Source: Hygrophila difformis (taxonomy: Eukaryota > Streptophyta > Magnoliopsida > Lamiales > Acanthaceae). Taken from it: a stretch of 64,000 bases of DNA. The stretch is from NCBI GenBank assembly GCA_030278955.1, contig JAOANR010000011.1:34166403-34230402 (forward strand), in the 5' to 3' direction. The notes below the pieces were generated by a model that worked only from the letters and a program-made list of their open reading frames with translations, did no database searches and was not told the DNA's origin. Shown here in pieces: positions 1-11,294 of this stretch (position 1 is the stretch's first letter; the number at the start of each line of letters is the position of its first letter). The translations under genes were made by a program, and so were the position numbers.

Positions 1-1853
1 ATAAACGATTCGAAAACGAATCCTAATCATCTCCTTTTTCTTTCTACACCCCCGTATCGAATCTAGATCGTAGAACCCGACGAACGGAGAGGAGAGACGG
101 TGATCTGGAAGCCACGCCTCCGAATTGGACATTCCCGACGTTCATAGATACTGTAAGTTAACCTTACATGGTTTTGGGAGATTTTAAAACATTCGAAACC
201 TAAAAGATTTGACAAGAATCATAAATCTGTCCACCTTTGTTTTCCTACCGACGCAACCGAATTGTTGAATTTTTCCGACCCTTAAAACGAACTCAAACGG
301 AAAAACTTAAAACACGAAAAACGTTCCTAAGACTTAGACCTAGCTACTGTAAAAATTTGAGAATTTTTGGAGTTGATTTGATATGTGAAAACCTGTCGAA
401 ACCGAACTGTTTGATTTTAGATCTTGAAATCTTGGACAGAACTTAGGAATGATCTTGATCTCGTTTTTGACATAGGATCTAGGCTGTTTTAGATCTTTGG
501 CCGAACATGAAAGTTGTAGATAAATGTCTTAAGATGATCCCTGTCAAATTTCATTAAATTTGGAGTTGAATTGATATGTTAGAACCTGAAATCTTTAAAC
601 TGTGACCTGTAAACTCGGACAGATTTCTTGTTATGCAAAAATTAGCGTTTTTGACCTACTTAGGTATCTCGGATTGAAAAAGTTAAAACACGAAAGTTGT
701 AGATCTTGATGTTTCCGAGTCAGATATGAAATTTTGGAATTTTTGGAATTAAATCTGATTTTAGACGAATTTTGGAGTAAACTGTGATATACCGAACGAA
801 ATCTTGAAATCTTGTTGAAGCATGGAATTAACCTTTAGGGTTGAAACGAATTGAGATATTATTTCTAAATTAATACATTGGAAGGCAGATTTTAAAAACT
901 AAATCCCCTTACAAACTTGATAAATTAAAATTAGGGGTGAGTGCTCTGCAGGGTGCCCCCTAACGATTCACTTCGTGCCGTAATGGACGATGGTGACCCC
1001 GCGCGCTATACTTGAAATGTGATATTGCCAAAACGGCGAAACTTAGAGCCTACACTCTCGTGAATATCCGTATGGGTTTCCCGAGGCTCCGGAGTGGTAC
1101 TGGGTATGGCTGATACGGCTGCGGCCGCCGGGCTACCGGCTAAACTTGTTGACATCGCGATTTCTATCGTGAAACTTGAGATACCAAATCGGGAATGTAA
1201 TGGGGATTCTAAATTAAATTAAACTAGATTAAATGATATTGCTGTCCAATTAAATTATTAAATGCTTTATTTAAATTATGGTTATTATTTTGAACCATGT
1301 GATATGTGTTATTAAATAGAGCCTGAGATAGATTGTGCTATATGATATGGATTATATGAAATCAAATATTATGTTATTATCATGCTTTTGTTAAATTATT
1401 AAAGTTATGGCTTTTAAACCCTACGATCATGCATGTGTTAACTTACTCAGCAATTTTGCTGATCAAAACCATTTTTATTCCTTTCTTTACAGAATATGTG
1501 GAATGAGCATGTGTGAGCACGAATCATGCATGGGATTTTGGGAACTAATATTTTGCTTTTAAATTTCGTACTTAGACTATATTATGAACGGGCCTGTTTA
1601 ACCCGTGTTTTGGCCATGTCGGCCCTATTTAAATTTTTCCGCTGCGATACTGTACTAAACTAAATATTTCCGCTGCGCTATGCTATTGTTATTTTCGATT
1701 TATATTGTATGGGCTATTTTGAATGCTTTAAATATTTTGAACACTGCAATACCTAGCCTTGCATCTCTTTAGTAAGCTCGGAGAAACCGTGTCTTACTAG
1801 GGAGATGTGGCGGTGACATCCCGACCTGGGTTACCAAAAACCGGGGTGTTACA
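1..1853 (+). repeat. Chromovirus LTR (copy A), left part cut by the window edge
   Basis: This is the reverse complement of the first ~1.85 kb of the LTR at 32804-35402, with near-identity in long blocks, so it belongs to the same family as elements C and F but lies in + orientation. It ends in GGTGTTACA at 1853, the LTR terminus. No primer-binding site follows, so it is a 3' LTR or a solo LTR rather than a 5' LTR. The promoter part of the LTR (about 760 bp) lies left of the window. The CpG-rich block at 950-1142 matches 33520-33725. Confidence 0.9.
153..1492 (+). other. Predicted intron inside LTR copy A
   Basis: A donor GTAAGT at 153-158 is followed 1.3 kb later by a pyrimidine tract ending in TTTACAG at 1492. 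A hairpin with stem TCAGCA/TGCTGA (1447-1452 and 1457-1462) lies 30 nt before the acceptor, directly after TTAACTTAC. The same parts occur at matching places in the LTRs of B, C, D, E and F. Splicing itself is inferred; no transcript was seen. Confidence 0.5.
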
Positions 1854-2196
1854 ATTGTATCCGTGATATGGGGGCAAGTCATTATTGTTCTGGGCCATGT
1901 TTTTTCTTGTGGTAGTTTACTTCGTTTTTTTTATACTGATTATGTGATGGGCATGGGATATCTGTAGGGTTGCTTCACAGTTGGTAATTCTTGCATTTTA
2001 TGTGTTCTGGCCTTCTGGGAATTTTTTTTGTATGCAAGTTGGAATCTGTTTGTATCAATTAATGTGATGGTTTAGTAGTCATCATGTGCTGGGTTATCTT
2101 TCATTCTGTGATGGTTTAGGTGTTCTTTTGTGTTTCTTGGGGTCAATTGATAATTGTGTTGAGTTCATTTGGTTTATATGCTGGGTTAATAGTATT
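1854..2196. other. Unassigned T-rich sequence
   Basis: About 340 bp between LTR copy A and the next element. It is T-rich and has no usable reading frame or recognisable repeat. It is probably older host or transposon DNA that received both insertions. If A was inserted here, its 3' target duplication would be ATTGT at 1854-1858, which cannot be tested because the other flank is outside the window. Confidence 0.5.
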
Positions 2197-2201
2197 CTTG
2201 T
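2197..2201. repeat. Target-site duplication CTTGT, left copy
   Basis: CTTGT directly precedes the LTR starting at 2202 and recurs directly after the other LTR at 10438-10442. A perfect 5-bp duplication proves that the two LTRs belong to one insertion. Confidence 0.93.
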
Positions 2202-3279
2202 TGCCATGGAACGGATTGGATACGATTTGGAAGCACAACCGAATGAAAAATAAAAGGGATAGTGGGACTACCTAGTTGAATACTCAATCTTGGAATAGTC
2301 TAACACATGTGTTCATAAGATTCCTTCAATTGATATCCTCAAGGTGGCTATACGACACATCCCAAGCTTGAAAGGAATTGCCCAACAATGGTGGAAATGC
2401 GGGTGTGACCTTCAAATGCTCTTGGATTGGAACAAAGAGAAAACAACTCACAATATGTTTAGTTTCATTCAAAAGGTGAATATCACAATATTAGGAGGAC
2501 CTATATATAGGTAACCATACACTAGAATTAAACAAACAAGGGAAAAATTTAGGCTGGAGCCACTGGGACGACATGAGACTCGGACGACGTGAACCGGGAC
2601 GATGTGAGACTAAGGCGACGTGAACCTGGACGACGCAAGACTCGTACAACGTGAAGATGGCTCGCATCGTAACTTTGAGGATAGCGTCGTAGGTTCCTTC
2701 CAGTGTGGTTTCGCAGCCTGTGACGAGGGTTACGTCGTGAGCCTTACGACGTGAGATAGGCTAGCGACGTAAGACGAGGATCGCGTTGTAACATCGTGAG
2801 CCTTATGATGTGAAAGAGGCTAGCGACGTAAGGCGAGGATCACGTCATACTTCGAGGCTAGCGTCGTAATTCGCTCTTCTTTCATTCTTGCGGGCCCACG
2901 GGGTAGCTTCTCTCTCCTGCTTGTTTAATTGTCTTGTGCATACATGCACTTGTTGAATTACAAATAAGATGACTAAATATAATGTTTGATTTCCGGGGCT
3001 GTTCCGGAGGGGTTTCCGTCCAACTTCCGGCGATCGATATCCAGTTGCTCTCGATCAATTGTGGGCTTTCAAATCCATTTGAGTGGGTCCGGGGTCTTCC
3101 TCTATCTGGATTAGCATCTTCAAGCCCATCTTTCCAGCTTTGGCTTTCAGCAGCTCGTCTTCAAAATTCCGGGTCAGCAACTCAGCAATTCTGGATATGA
3201 ATCTTTGGATCGTTGCTGGGATACCGGTCCTTCGGGAAATGCTGGGATCAATAGAGCTCTCGATCCAGCTTCCATGCCA
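2202..3279 (-). repeat. 3' LTR of the 2202-10437 element
   Basis: On the + strand it starts TGCCATGG and ends CATGCCA, and it aligns with 9327-10437. It lacks about 24 bp present in the other LTR near the TATA region (around 2510) and has a changed TATA (TATATATAGG). The end next to the internal region carries the last part of the integrase reading frame (3055-3279). Confidence 0.92.
2567..2874 (-). repeat. Array of ACGACGT/ACGTCGT inverted motifs in the 3' LTR
   Basis: Roughly 300 bp hold many copies of ACGACGTGA, ACGTCGT and near variants in both orientations, so that short hairpins can form repeatedly. Two ~58-bp units near 2728-2845 contain an ACGTCGT/ACGACGT stem in one and ACATCGT/ATGATGT in the other, keeping the pairing with one G.T wobble. 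The same array is in the other LTR (9723-10029) and a third version lies in the leader (8449-8701). Confidence 0.75.
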
Positions 3280-4890
3280 TCCCCACCCCCTTGGGGAGGT
3301 AAATTCATCAACTGAACATGATTCCTCGTCCCTCTCGAATAGAGTCATATCTGCAACATTAAAAACATGATTAGTATGACCATATTCTTCAGATAATTGT
3401 AGTTTATACGCATTATTATTAATCCGTTCTAAAATTTTAAATGGTTCATCTCCTCGTGGAGATAGCTTGTTGCGTTGGCTTGCAGGAAATCGTTTCTTCT
3501 TCCAGTTGAGCCACACCCAGTCGCCGGGGTTCAATTTCAGCTCCTTTCTTCCGCGGTTGTTGTACTTGGCATAGCCTTCAACAACTTTAGCCAGACTGTC
3601 CCGGACGTCCTTGTGCATCTCCTTGATTGCCTTTCCCCTGTCTCTGCCATTAATTTTAAGATGCTCATTGCAGGGCAATGGGAGTAAATCAAGTGGCATT
3701 AGTGGACTAAACCCGTACACTACCTCAAAAGGTGACATGTGTGTGGCACTATGTACGTGTCTATTATACGCAAACTCAATATAGGGGAGACATTCATCCC
3801 AGCTTTTGCTGCTTGAAGAAGTAATGATTCTAAGTAGATTACCTAAAACCCGATTTACTGCTTCTGTCTGGCCATCTATCTGGGGATGATATGCAGTGGA
3901 GAACAACAGTCTTGTTCCAATTTCAGCCCACGGAGATTTCCAAAAATAACTCAAAAATTTTGCATTTATGTCCGAAAGAATCGTTCTCGGAACGCTATGT
4001 AGTCTCACAACCTCTTTGAAGAATATCTTGGCGACATGGTCCGCGTCATTGGTCTTGGCGCAGGGTATGAAATGTGCCATTTTTGAAAACCTGTCAACTA
4101 CCACAAAAATTGAGTCCTTAGCCCGAGCAGTGCGAGGTAACCCCAAAACGAAATCCATAGATAGATCAATCCATGGGCCCTCGGGTACAGGCAACGCTTG
4201 ATAAAGCCCACGTGGTTTTGCTGTCGACTTGGCCCTCAAACAGGTGATGCACTTGTTGATGAAATTAGCAACTTTCTTTTCCATCCCTGGCCAGTGGAAA
4301 CGTTCTGCTAATATGCTCATTGTGGCGGTCCTCTCGAAATGACCCATCATATCACCAGAATGTGCTTCGGTTATCAGAAGCTCTCTGATGGATCCCTTCG
4401 GTATGCACAACTTCTCTCCAAAATACATAAAACCATTCAGTTGAGAAAATTCCTTAAAAGATATTTTCTCGGTTTTCTTGTAGATCTCTCCAAAGTTAGC
4501 ATCCTGAGCATATAAATCTTTAATGTGCTCAAATCCAATCAAATGTGTGGTGGAAAATGCAGCAAGATTTAATTTTCGCGAGAAGGCATCGGCTACCACA
4601 TTGTCCTTTCCTTTTTTGTAGCAGATCACATACGGGAATGATTCAATAAAAGAGCTCCATCGGGCGTGTCTTGAATTTTTCAGTTGCCCTTGTCCTCTGA
4701 TGTGTTTCAACGTCTCGTGATCTATATGGATGATAAACTCGCGTCCTCGTAGATAATGCTGCCAACTCCTCAATGCTTGTACCACAACATACAATTCTTT
4801 ATCTACATGGAGTAGTTCATTTGAGCTTTTCCGAATATTTCACTGTGGTACGCAATGGGTCGTCCATCTTGCAACAATACTGCTCCCATG
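3055..4890 (-). pseudogene. RNase H and integrase remnant, running into the 3' LTR
   Basis: A 579-codon frame (3055-4794) begins inside RNase H (ADAFSRK near residue 70), then shows the integrase zinc-binding HHCC region, with H residues near 144 and 152 and CITC near 182. The catalytic core follows with MDFVLGLP (first Asp), LSD (second Asp) and GQTE (Glu). A SH3-like C-terminal part (KLSPRGDEPFKILERI) ends in the LTR. The residue after the second Asp motif is changed (SDINAKF). The upstream RNase H part to 4890 is out of frame. The role would have been degradation of the RNA strand and integration of cDNA. The protein cannot be produced as a working polyprotein because the upstream domains are broken. 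Confidence 0.85.
3280..3290 (-). other. Polypurine tract of the 2202-10437 element
   Basis: On the - strand GGGGGTGGGGA directly abuts the LTR start TGGCATGG. This is the expected place and composition for the plus-strand primer of an LTR retrotransposon. Confidence 0.8.
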
Positions 4891-4897
4891 CCGGTTC

Positions 4898-5890
4898 CTA
4901 ATGCGTCCATTTGATCTCGAAAGGAAGATCGAAATTAGGAAGTGCTAACACTGGCGCATGGGTGAGCTTATCCTTTAACTCCTCAAATGAATTATGCTCT
5001 TTTGGTCCCCATTTGAACTGTAAGCCATTCTTTAGTAAAGAAGTCGTTGGTGCGGCGATCACACTGAATTGTGGCACAAATCGTCGAAAGAACCCGCACA
5101 TGCCCAAAAACCTTCGAACTTCATTGATGTGGGTTGGTGGTGTCCATTCAGATATAGCTTTGATCTTAGACTCGTCCACCTTCTGTCCGTTTCCTTCAAC
5201 GAAAAATCTCAGAAATGTGACTTCGGGCATGTAAAAGGTGCACTTTTCGAAATTGGCATATAGTTCGACCTTCCTCAGTTTGATGATCACCTGCACAATA
5301 TGCTCTACATGATCAGATTCGTTTTGACTATAAATAAGAATGTCATCAAAATACACCACAACAAATTTTCCAATAAACTCCATGAGAGTTTCATTCATGA
5401 GTCTCATAAATGTAGATAGAGCGTTGGTGAGTTCGAAGGGCATCCAAGCCACTCATACAGTCTAAATTTTGTCTTAAACGCAGTTTTCCATTCATCTTCG
5501 GGCTGCATGCGAATTTGGTGATATCTGCTCTTCAGAACTATCTTTGTAAAAATGCTCGCTCCACCAAGCTCATCGAGCATGTCATCTAATCGCGGAATCG
5601 GGTTGCGATTTTAATGGTTATCGGTTGACTGTTCTGCAGTCTACGCACATCCTCCACGTTCCATTTTTCTTCGGTACCAATAATACTGGCACTGCACAAG
5701 GAGACAAACTCTCCAGAACCCAGCCTTTGTCCAATAACTCCTAGACTTGCTTCTAGACTTCCTTAGTCTCTTCGGGGTTCATTGGTTAAGCAGGCCTATT
5801 TGGAATCGATGCTCCTGGTACGAAGTCGATCTTATGCTCTAGACCTCTCAAAGGTGGTAAACCAGCTGGCAACTCTTCTGGGAAGACATC
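4898..5890 (-). pseudogene. Ty3-type reverse transcriptase remnant
   Basis: A 184-codon stretch (4898-5452) holds the palm motif YFDDILIYS, preceded by [16 protein letters not shown] and followed by FLGMCGFFRRFV, all standard for Ty3/gypsy RT. Upstream, 5453-5890 encodes more N-terminal RT (a [12 protein letters not shown] and a YHQIRMQ-like segment) in other frames interrupted by stops. The enzyme would copy element RNA to cDNA. Several frame breaks make this a pseudogene. Confidence 0.85.
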
Positions 5891-6089
5891 CATGTTGTCC
5901 TCAAGCATCATGCGAAAATCATCTGGAACAATAAATGTAGCCGGGGAGTTCTTAGGAATTCTTCTACAGGTTTTACAAAAGCTAAGAAATAGTGACCTGG
6001 TAAAGGCACATCCTCAATGGCTGCTTCCAGCTCGTGCTTCTGAATCGAAAGCATCGATCATAACCTGTCAGGAGTAAAGGAGATGGATT

Positions 6090-6661
6090 AGAATTATTGG
6101 AATTATCAGAATCTTTATTTGCTTTACCCTTTTGTTTCCTCTTGAACTCTTCTTATTCTTTTCGGATGTTTTCGACTAAATTCCGATGGTCAATTTTCAT
6201 AGTTTTTTGTGGTAGTGACTTCATCGTGATTCAGCTTTGCCCATCACGGAAGGAGAGATCATTTTCAGTGCCTCTATATATTACGCGCTTGTCATACATC
6301 CAAGGACTTCCAATAGCAAATGGCACGTGGTCATGGGAACTACATCACATAGAATTTCTTCGGAGTAGGGCCCAATAGTGAGTGGTACCCGTGCTTGCTT
6401 TGCCACTTTTATAGTCCCATGCTCGTTCATCCAGTGTAGATGATACGGCTCCACGTGATCCTGCATTGGGATACATAACCTGCGGACAGTATAGAGACTT
6501 ATACCATTAACACAACTACCACTGTCTACAATTAATGAGGGAACATTGCCTTTAAGTTTACAATGATAGTAGAAAAGATTCTCCCTTTGTTCCGGAGCAT
6601 TGCCGTTAGGCTCATCAGCTTTCTCTGCAGTTAGTGCTCGCATCGTGATGAAATTCGTCAC
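6090..6661 (-). pseudogene. Retropepsin-like protease remnant
   Basis: The 126-codon frame at 6281-6661 contains LIVDSGSCVN, the Asp-Ser-Gly active-site loop of retropepsin-like aspartic proteases, and further along a hydrophobic LLLEVLG segment in the position of the second conserved motif. It lies between the gag zinc knuckle (right) and RT (left), as expected. The sequence from 6090 to 6281 is a linker with stops. In the intact element this enzyme would cleave the Gag-Pol polyprotein. Confidence 0.75.
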
Positions 6662-6676
6662 GTACTCTTCTTCGTT

Positions 6677-7700
6677 TTACTCCAAGACTACTCGGCTCAG
6701 ATCGCCGCCGTCTAGATATTGTTCGTCATCAAATTCTTCGCGCTCAGCTTCATATTCCTCATCGGAATCAATCTCTCTCCATGTCCCTGGTTCAATCATG
6801 ACCATTCTTCTTTCGTGCCTTGGACAATGTCGGATATAATGGCCTTTCTGCCCACATTTGAAACACGTAACGTCCTTGACATCCCTCTTGGGCATTTCCC
6901 GTTCTTCCTTCCTGTATCGGTATGGATCCTTGAAATCCTTGCCCATTTCAAATGCCTTTGGCCGGTTAGGCCGGTCGTCCTTTGGTGCATTAGGTTTGTC
7001 ATATCTATCCACCGGCTTTGAAGGTTGTTCATTAGACATAGTCGTCCAGTATTTGGCAGTGTTGGAGATGATCGTGGACTTGATCGGCCCGTTTTTTAGT
7101 TGCCTCTCAATTTATGCTGACATTTGAACCAGACATTCAAGTCCATCATAGGTCCTTAGTTTGACCTCGGCTAAAATTTCTTTCCTCAAACACCTCTTAA
7201 AGTGGGTTATCAGCAGGTCGTCTTCTTCCTCGATCTGGGCTCTCATCATGAGGTGTTCTAAATCCTTGTAATACTCGTCCACAGTCCTGTTGCCCTACAT
7301 ACAAAAGCTAACTTTCATATACAAATCTTGATGGTAATCACTATGAACGTACCTCGTTTCCATGGCTTGCATTAGATCGGCCCAAGTGACAATAGGAGGG
7401 TGGCCGTCTCTCTGGGCCCTCGTAGCATCTTCTGCCACCATGTCAAAGCATAATCCTTGAATTCAGAAACGACAAGCTGAATCTTCGTGAATTCGTTGTA
7501 TTGTTGGCATTCATAGATCATCTCAATTGATTGGTGTTTACTCGCTCATTTACAGCATTCACCCGAGCTACATTTTCATCTAAACTATGCCTAATGGATT
7601 CTATGTAAGATCTGTTGGCTGTCTCGGCCGTGGCGCAGTCAAGGCTCGGAGCATGTCCATCATTTCCCTCATGGTAGGCTCAGGGTCAGTGTTTCCTGTC
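6677..7700 (-). pseudogene. Gag remnant with CCHC zinc knuckle
   Basis: 6677-7039 encodes CFKCGQKGHYIRHC, a perfect C-x2-C-x4-H-x4-C nucleocapsid knuckle, followed by an acidic tail (DSDEEYEAEREEFDDE). Further upstream to about 7700 the retrotransposon gag domain is recognisable in pieces, such as VDEYYKDLEHLMMRAQ and LITHFKRCL, in changing frames. Gag would form the virus-like particle and bind RNA. A premature stop lies between the knuckle region and the protease. Confidence 0.75.
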
Positions 7701-9303
7701 ATTGCAGATCAAGAAACAAAAGAAAACCAGATATATGTATAGGTGGTTAGTGAAAAATATGCACAAATATATAGAGTGATCTCACAAGTGTATCTCTCAC
7801 TGAACGTCCTGATTCCCCACCATTCGGTTCCAATCGGACAGAAAGTGCTTAACCGTATAGACCAACTATCAGATGGTGAGAAAATGTAGTATTGGATGCA
7901 AAGTGCAAGAAACAGTTTGCTGTGCTCAACTCTATCAAAGAAAAGACTCGGAGTTGTGTGTAAAGTGTGATTAATCTGAATTAATTATCATTTTATGGCA
8001 TTAATCAGCTATGCAAATAAATATCCGACCCCTCACAAATTTAAGTGAAAAGTAAAAACATCACAAAATAAAATGCTCGGAATAAAAATATCTGCCTCGC
8101 TCACACAATCCAAATAATAAATATCACGAAGCTGTTGGAAGTAACCCGGTAATATTTACTGTTGAGAAACTCCAATATCTGACATTGCAGACGGAGCTCC
8201 AACTCTGTGATTTGTGAAATAAATCAGAGGAACAGTGACAAACACTTATTTCTCGAGGAATTCCACTGTCAGTTATAGATTCTGACGAAACTTAAACTGA
8301 TAAATTGTTCGTGATTTAAATCAGTGAAATCGTACAGTAAAAATGATGCCCAAATTGCCAATATTTGAATTTGAATTTGAACGTTGGCCCCGGAATTGGA
8401 GATGGGACACGTGGCGTGCGCGGATTGGGCCCCTGGATTCTGCTTGGGCGATGTGAAACTGGACGTACGACGTGAGACTTGTGCTACGACGTGAGATGGG
8501 TTGGCGTCGTATGTGAGCTTTGCGTCATGCGGGCCTCTTTTTGACCTTACGACGCTAAGGAAATTACATCTGAGACTTGGTCTCGCGTCGTGCGGTTGGC
8601 GTTGTAAATTCTGCTGCCCTTGACATCGTGAGATGAGTTTACGTCGTGATCGTGTGTCATGTCGTAGGTGCTGCTTAGCGTCGTAGCGCTTAGCGTCGTA
8701 ACTGCCTGTTTGAATTTTCTTTTCCTTTTCTCCTGGGACAGTGACTCACTACTAGTTTCCAATAAACTTGTGAGACTAGTAAACCCCCAATTAAAACCCC
8801 AAAAAGCATGCACTATCTTACGTACTCATGTTCCCCCAATAAAAAAAAATAACACACACCCAAAACCCTAATTTTGGATCAAACCCACAATACTCAAGAA
8901 ATTTTTGAATGCTCTTATGAAGCTCAGGAACACTCAAACATAAATTCAAAATCCAAAAACTCTCGGTAAGCACTCGAAATGGATTTTTGCAAGCATATAA
9001 TACCGATTAAAGCCTTAGACATGCAATTAATCCAAACAAACCACAATATCAAGCAAGAAACCCTAACCCTAGAACAAGGCCAAGACGAAGATTTCGTAAT
9101 ACTTGATGAAATCGAGCAAGAGTGGTACAAATGGGAAGCTATGAGAATAAGGATCAATAATATGGAACCAAAACACGAAAATAAGCAACAATGAACCACA
9201 AAACTCGATCAAATAGTGTACGGCAAGAACAAGAACACAAGAACTGATTTTTATTTTTGTGATTTTGATTTTTAAAAGATGAAATGAGATAGCAATCGAT
9301 CCA
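7701..9303 (-). other. Leader/5' UTR of the decayed element, with an ACGACGT motif array
   Basis: This lies between the PBS and gag. 8449-8701 is a second cluster of ACGACGTGAG and GCGTCGTA motifs like those in the LTRs. The rest is AT-rich without a convincing coding frame; short frames at 8924-9199 match nothing I recognise. Confidence 0.6.
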
Positions 9304-9321
9304 ATCTAGGCTCTGATACCA
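9304..9321 (-). other. Primer-binding site, initiator-Met tRNA
   Basis: On the - strand TGGTATCAGAGCCTAGAT, 5 bp downstream of the 5' LTR end. This is the standard PBS of plant chromoviruses and copia elements, complementary to the 3' end of tRNA-iMet. Confidence 0.9.
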
Positions 9322-9326
9322 AAATA

Positions 9327-10437
9327 TGCCACGAATCGGATTGGATACGATTTGGAAGCACAATTGAATGAAAAATAAAAGGGATAGTGGGACTACCTAG
9401 TTGAATACTTAATCTTGGAATAGTCTAACACATGTGCGTTCATACGATTCCCTTAATTGATATCCTCAAGGTGGCTATACAACCAAGCTCATCACAAGCT
9501 TGAAAAGAATTGTCCAACAATGGTGGAAATTTGAGTGTGACCTTCAAATGCTCTCGGGTTGGAACCAAAGAGAAAACAACTCACAATATGTTTAATTTCA
9601 TTCAAAGGTGAATAGCAAAATGTTAGGGAGGAGCTATTTATAGGCAACCCACATTACAGAAGTTTCAACAACCCTACACTAGAATTAAACAAACAAGGTA
9701 AAAATCTAGGCTAGAGCCATTGGGACGACGTGAGACTCAGACAACGTGAACCGGGACAACGCGAGACTTGGGCGACGTGAACCTGGACGACGCGAGACTC
9801 ATACAACGTGAAGCTAGCTTGCATCGTAACTTTGAGGATAGCGTCGTAGGTTCCTTCCAGTGTGGTTTCGCGGCCTGAGACGAGGGTTACGTCGTGAGCC
9901 TTACGACGTGAGACAGGCTAGCAACGTAAGACGAGGATCGCGTTGTAACGTCGTGAGCCTTACGACATGAAACAGGCTAGCGACGTAAGACGAGGATCAC
10001 ATCGTACTTCGAGGCTAGCGTCGTAATTCGCTCTTCTTCATTCCTGCGGGGCCCACGGGATGGCTTCTCTCTCCTGCTTGTTTAATTGTCTTGTGCATGC
10101 ATGCACTTGTTGAATTACAAATAAATGACTAAATATACTGTTCGATTTCCAGGGCTGTTCCGGAGGGGTTTCCGGCCAACTTTCCGGCGATCGACATCCG
10201 GCTGCTCTCGATGAGTTGTGGGCTTTCGGATCCATTTGAGTGGGTCCAGGGTCTTCCTCTATCTGGATTAGCATCTTCAGGTCCATCTTTTCGGCTTTGG
10301 CTTTCAGCAGCTCGTCTTCAAAATTCCGAGTCAGCAACTCAGCAATTCTGGATATGAATCTTCAGGATCATTGCTGGGATACCGGTCCTTCAGGAAATGC
10401 TGGGATCAATAGAGCTCTCGATCCGGCTTCCATGCCA
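9327..10437 (-). repeat. 5' LTR of the decayed element
   Basis: It pairs with 2202-3279. A TATA box (CTATAAATAG on the - strand) lies at 9634-9643, setting the transcription start about 30 bp further left. The ACGACGT motif array (9723-10029) is therefore upstream of the TATA box, in U3, where it could serve as a cluster of ACGT-core sites of the kind bound by plant bZIP factors; that role is inference. Confidence 0.9.
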
Positions 10438-10442
10438 CTTGT
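10438..10442. repeat. Target-site duplication CTTGT, right copy
   Basis: Matches 2197-2201 exactly. Confidence 0.93.
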
Positions 10443-10533
10443 GCAGTCCATAATAGCAACACTCAAATAAGAATATACTCACTAAAAAATTTGAAAGGAA
10501 CAAACATCCTATCATTATATCTATTATCTATTA

Positions 10534-10723
10534 CTCCCTCCGTCCCACTCCAAATGTCTTACTTACTATTTTTGGATGTCCCATTACAAATGTCTTCTTT
10601 CTATAAATAGAAATAATTTTCCCCTCCAACAACTATGTGGACCCCACTATATACTCACAAACCAACTCTACCTTAATTCTCGTGCCCAACAGTAACAGGA
10701 CACTTGGGGTGGGACGGAGGGAG
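10534..10723. mobile_element. Stowaway-type MITE
   Basis: A 190-bp element has terminal inverted repeats starting CTCCCTCCGTCCCA and ending TGGGACGGAGGGAG, flanked by TA on both sides (10532-10533 and 10724-10725). This is the hallmark of Stowaway MITEs moved by Tc1/mariner-type transposases. It has no coding capacity. It lies 225 bp upstream of a TATA box. Confidence 0.92.
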
Positions 10724-10948
10724 TATATCTTATAAGAGGGAGAGCTCAAAATCTCTCCCTCCTCAATTTTGATTATGACCGTTGGATCAAAAGTTCAAAT
10801 TGAATTTGTGGTCGTTGGATCACTATTTTATTTCCTGCAATTTCCATCGTCCGATCATAAATGGAATTGAAATCGTGGCCGTTAGATGAAAGGGTTAGTG
10901 GATGTTTGCAGGATGATTCTACTCTGTGCCATTTCTCACCCGTTTCTC

Positions 10949-10957
10949 TATAAAAAC
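10949..10957 (+). promoter_or_regulatory. TATA box of the kinase-like gene
   Basis: TATAAAAAC preceded by TTTCTC and followed by a CT-rich start region. The first main ATG is at 11295. The leader between them contains two short upstream ORFs (from 11066 and from 11168) that could lower translation. Confidence 0.55.
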
Positions 10958-11294
10958 TTCTCTGCTTCGTTTCCTTGCCCTAAATTTCCCACGCTCAATT
11001 TCTTTCTCCCCGCTCGCACAACGATTTTGATCTCGATCTCACAATTCTTTTGAGTTTTGACAGTAATGGTGGGCCAAATTGATTTTTCAATACGCCGAAA
11101 TTCCCAGTCAGCCCTCGCTTGTGTTTTCGTATTCAACCAACCGTTTGACTAACAACTGTAGCGTTGCGATGGAGATTATTTTGATTTCTGGGTTGAAGTG
11201 AATTTTGGGTTCACGACGGTGCTGTGTTTGTTGTATGCTACTACTTTTTTGTTGTGTATACAGTATACACGGAGCTGTTTTACTGACTGGGGTT

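Larger units (their letters stand above)
2202..10437 (-). mobile_element. Complete but decayed Ty3/gypsy retrotransposon (8.2 kb)
   Basis: Two LTRs (2202-3279 and 9327-10437), a perfect TSD, a PBS complementary to initiator-Met tRNA at 9304-9321 and a G-rich PPT at 3280-3290 define a whole element reading right to left. Domain order gag, protease, RT, RNase H, integrase is that of Ty3/gypsy. All coding parts carry stops or frameshifts, so it is non-functional. The integrase frame runs on into the 3' LTR, an arrangement described for the CRM chromovirus clade; clade placement from that alone is tentative. The LTRs differ by many substitutions and a ~24-bp indel, so the insertion is old compared with B and C. 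Confidence 0.9.
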
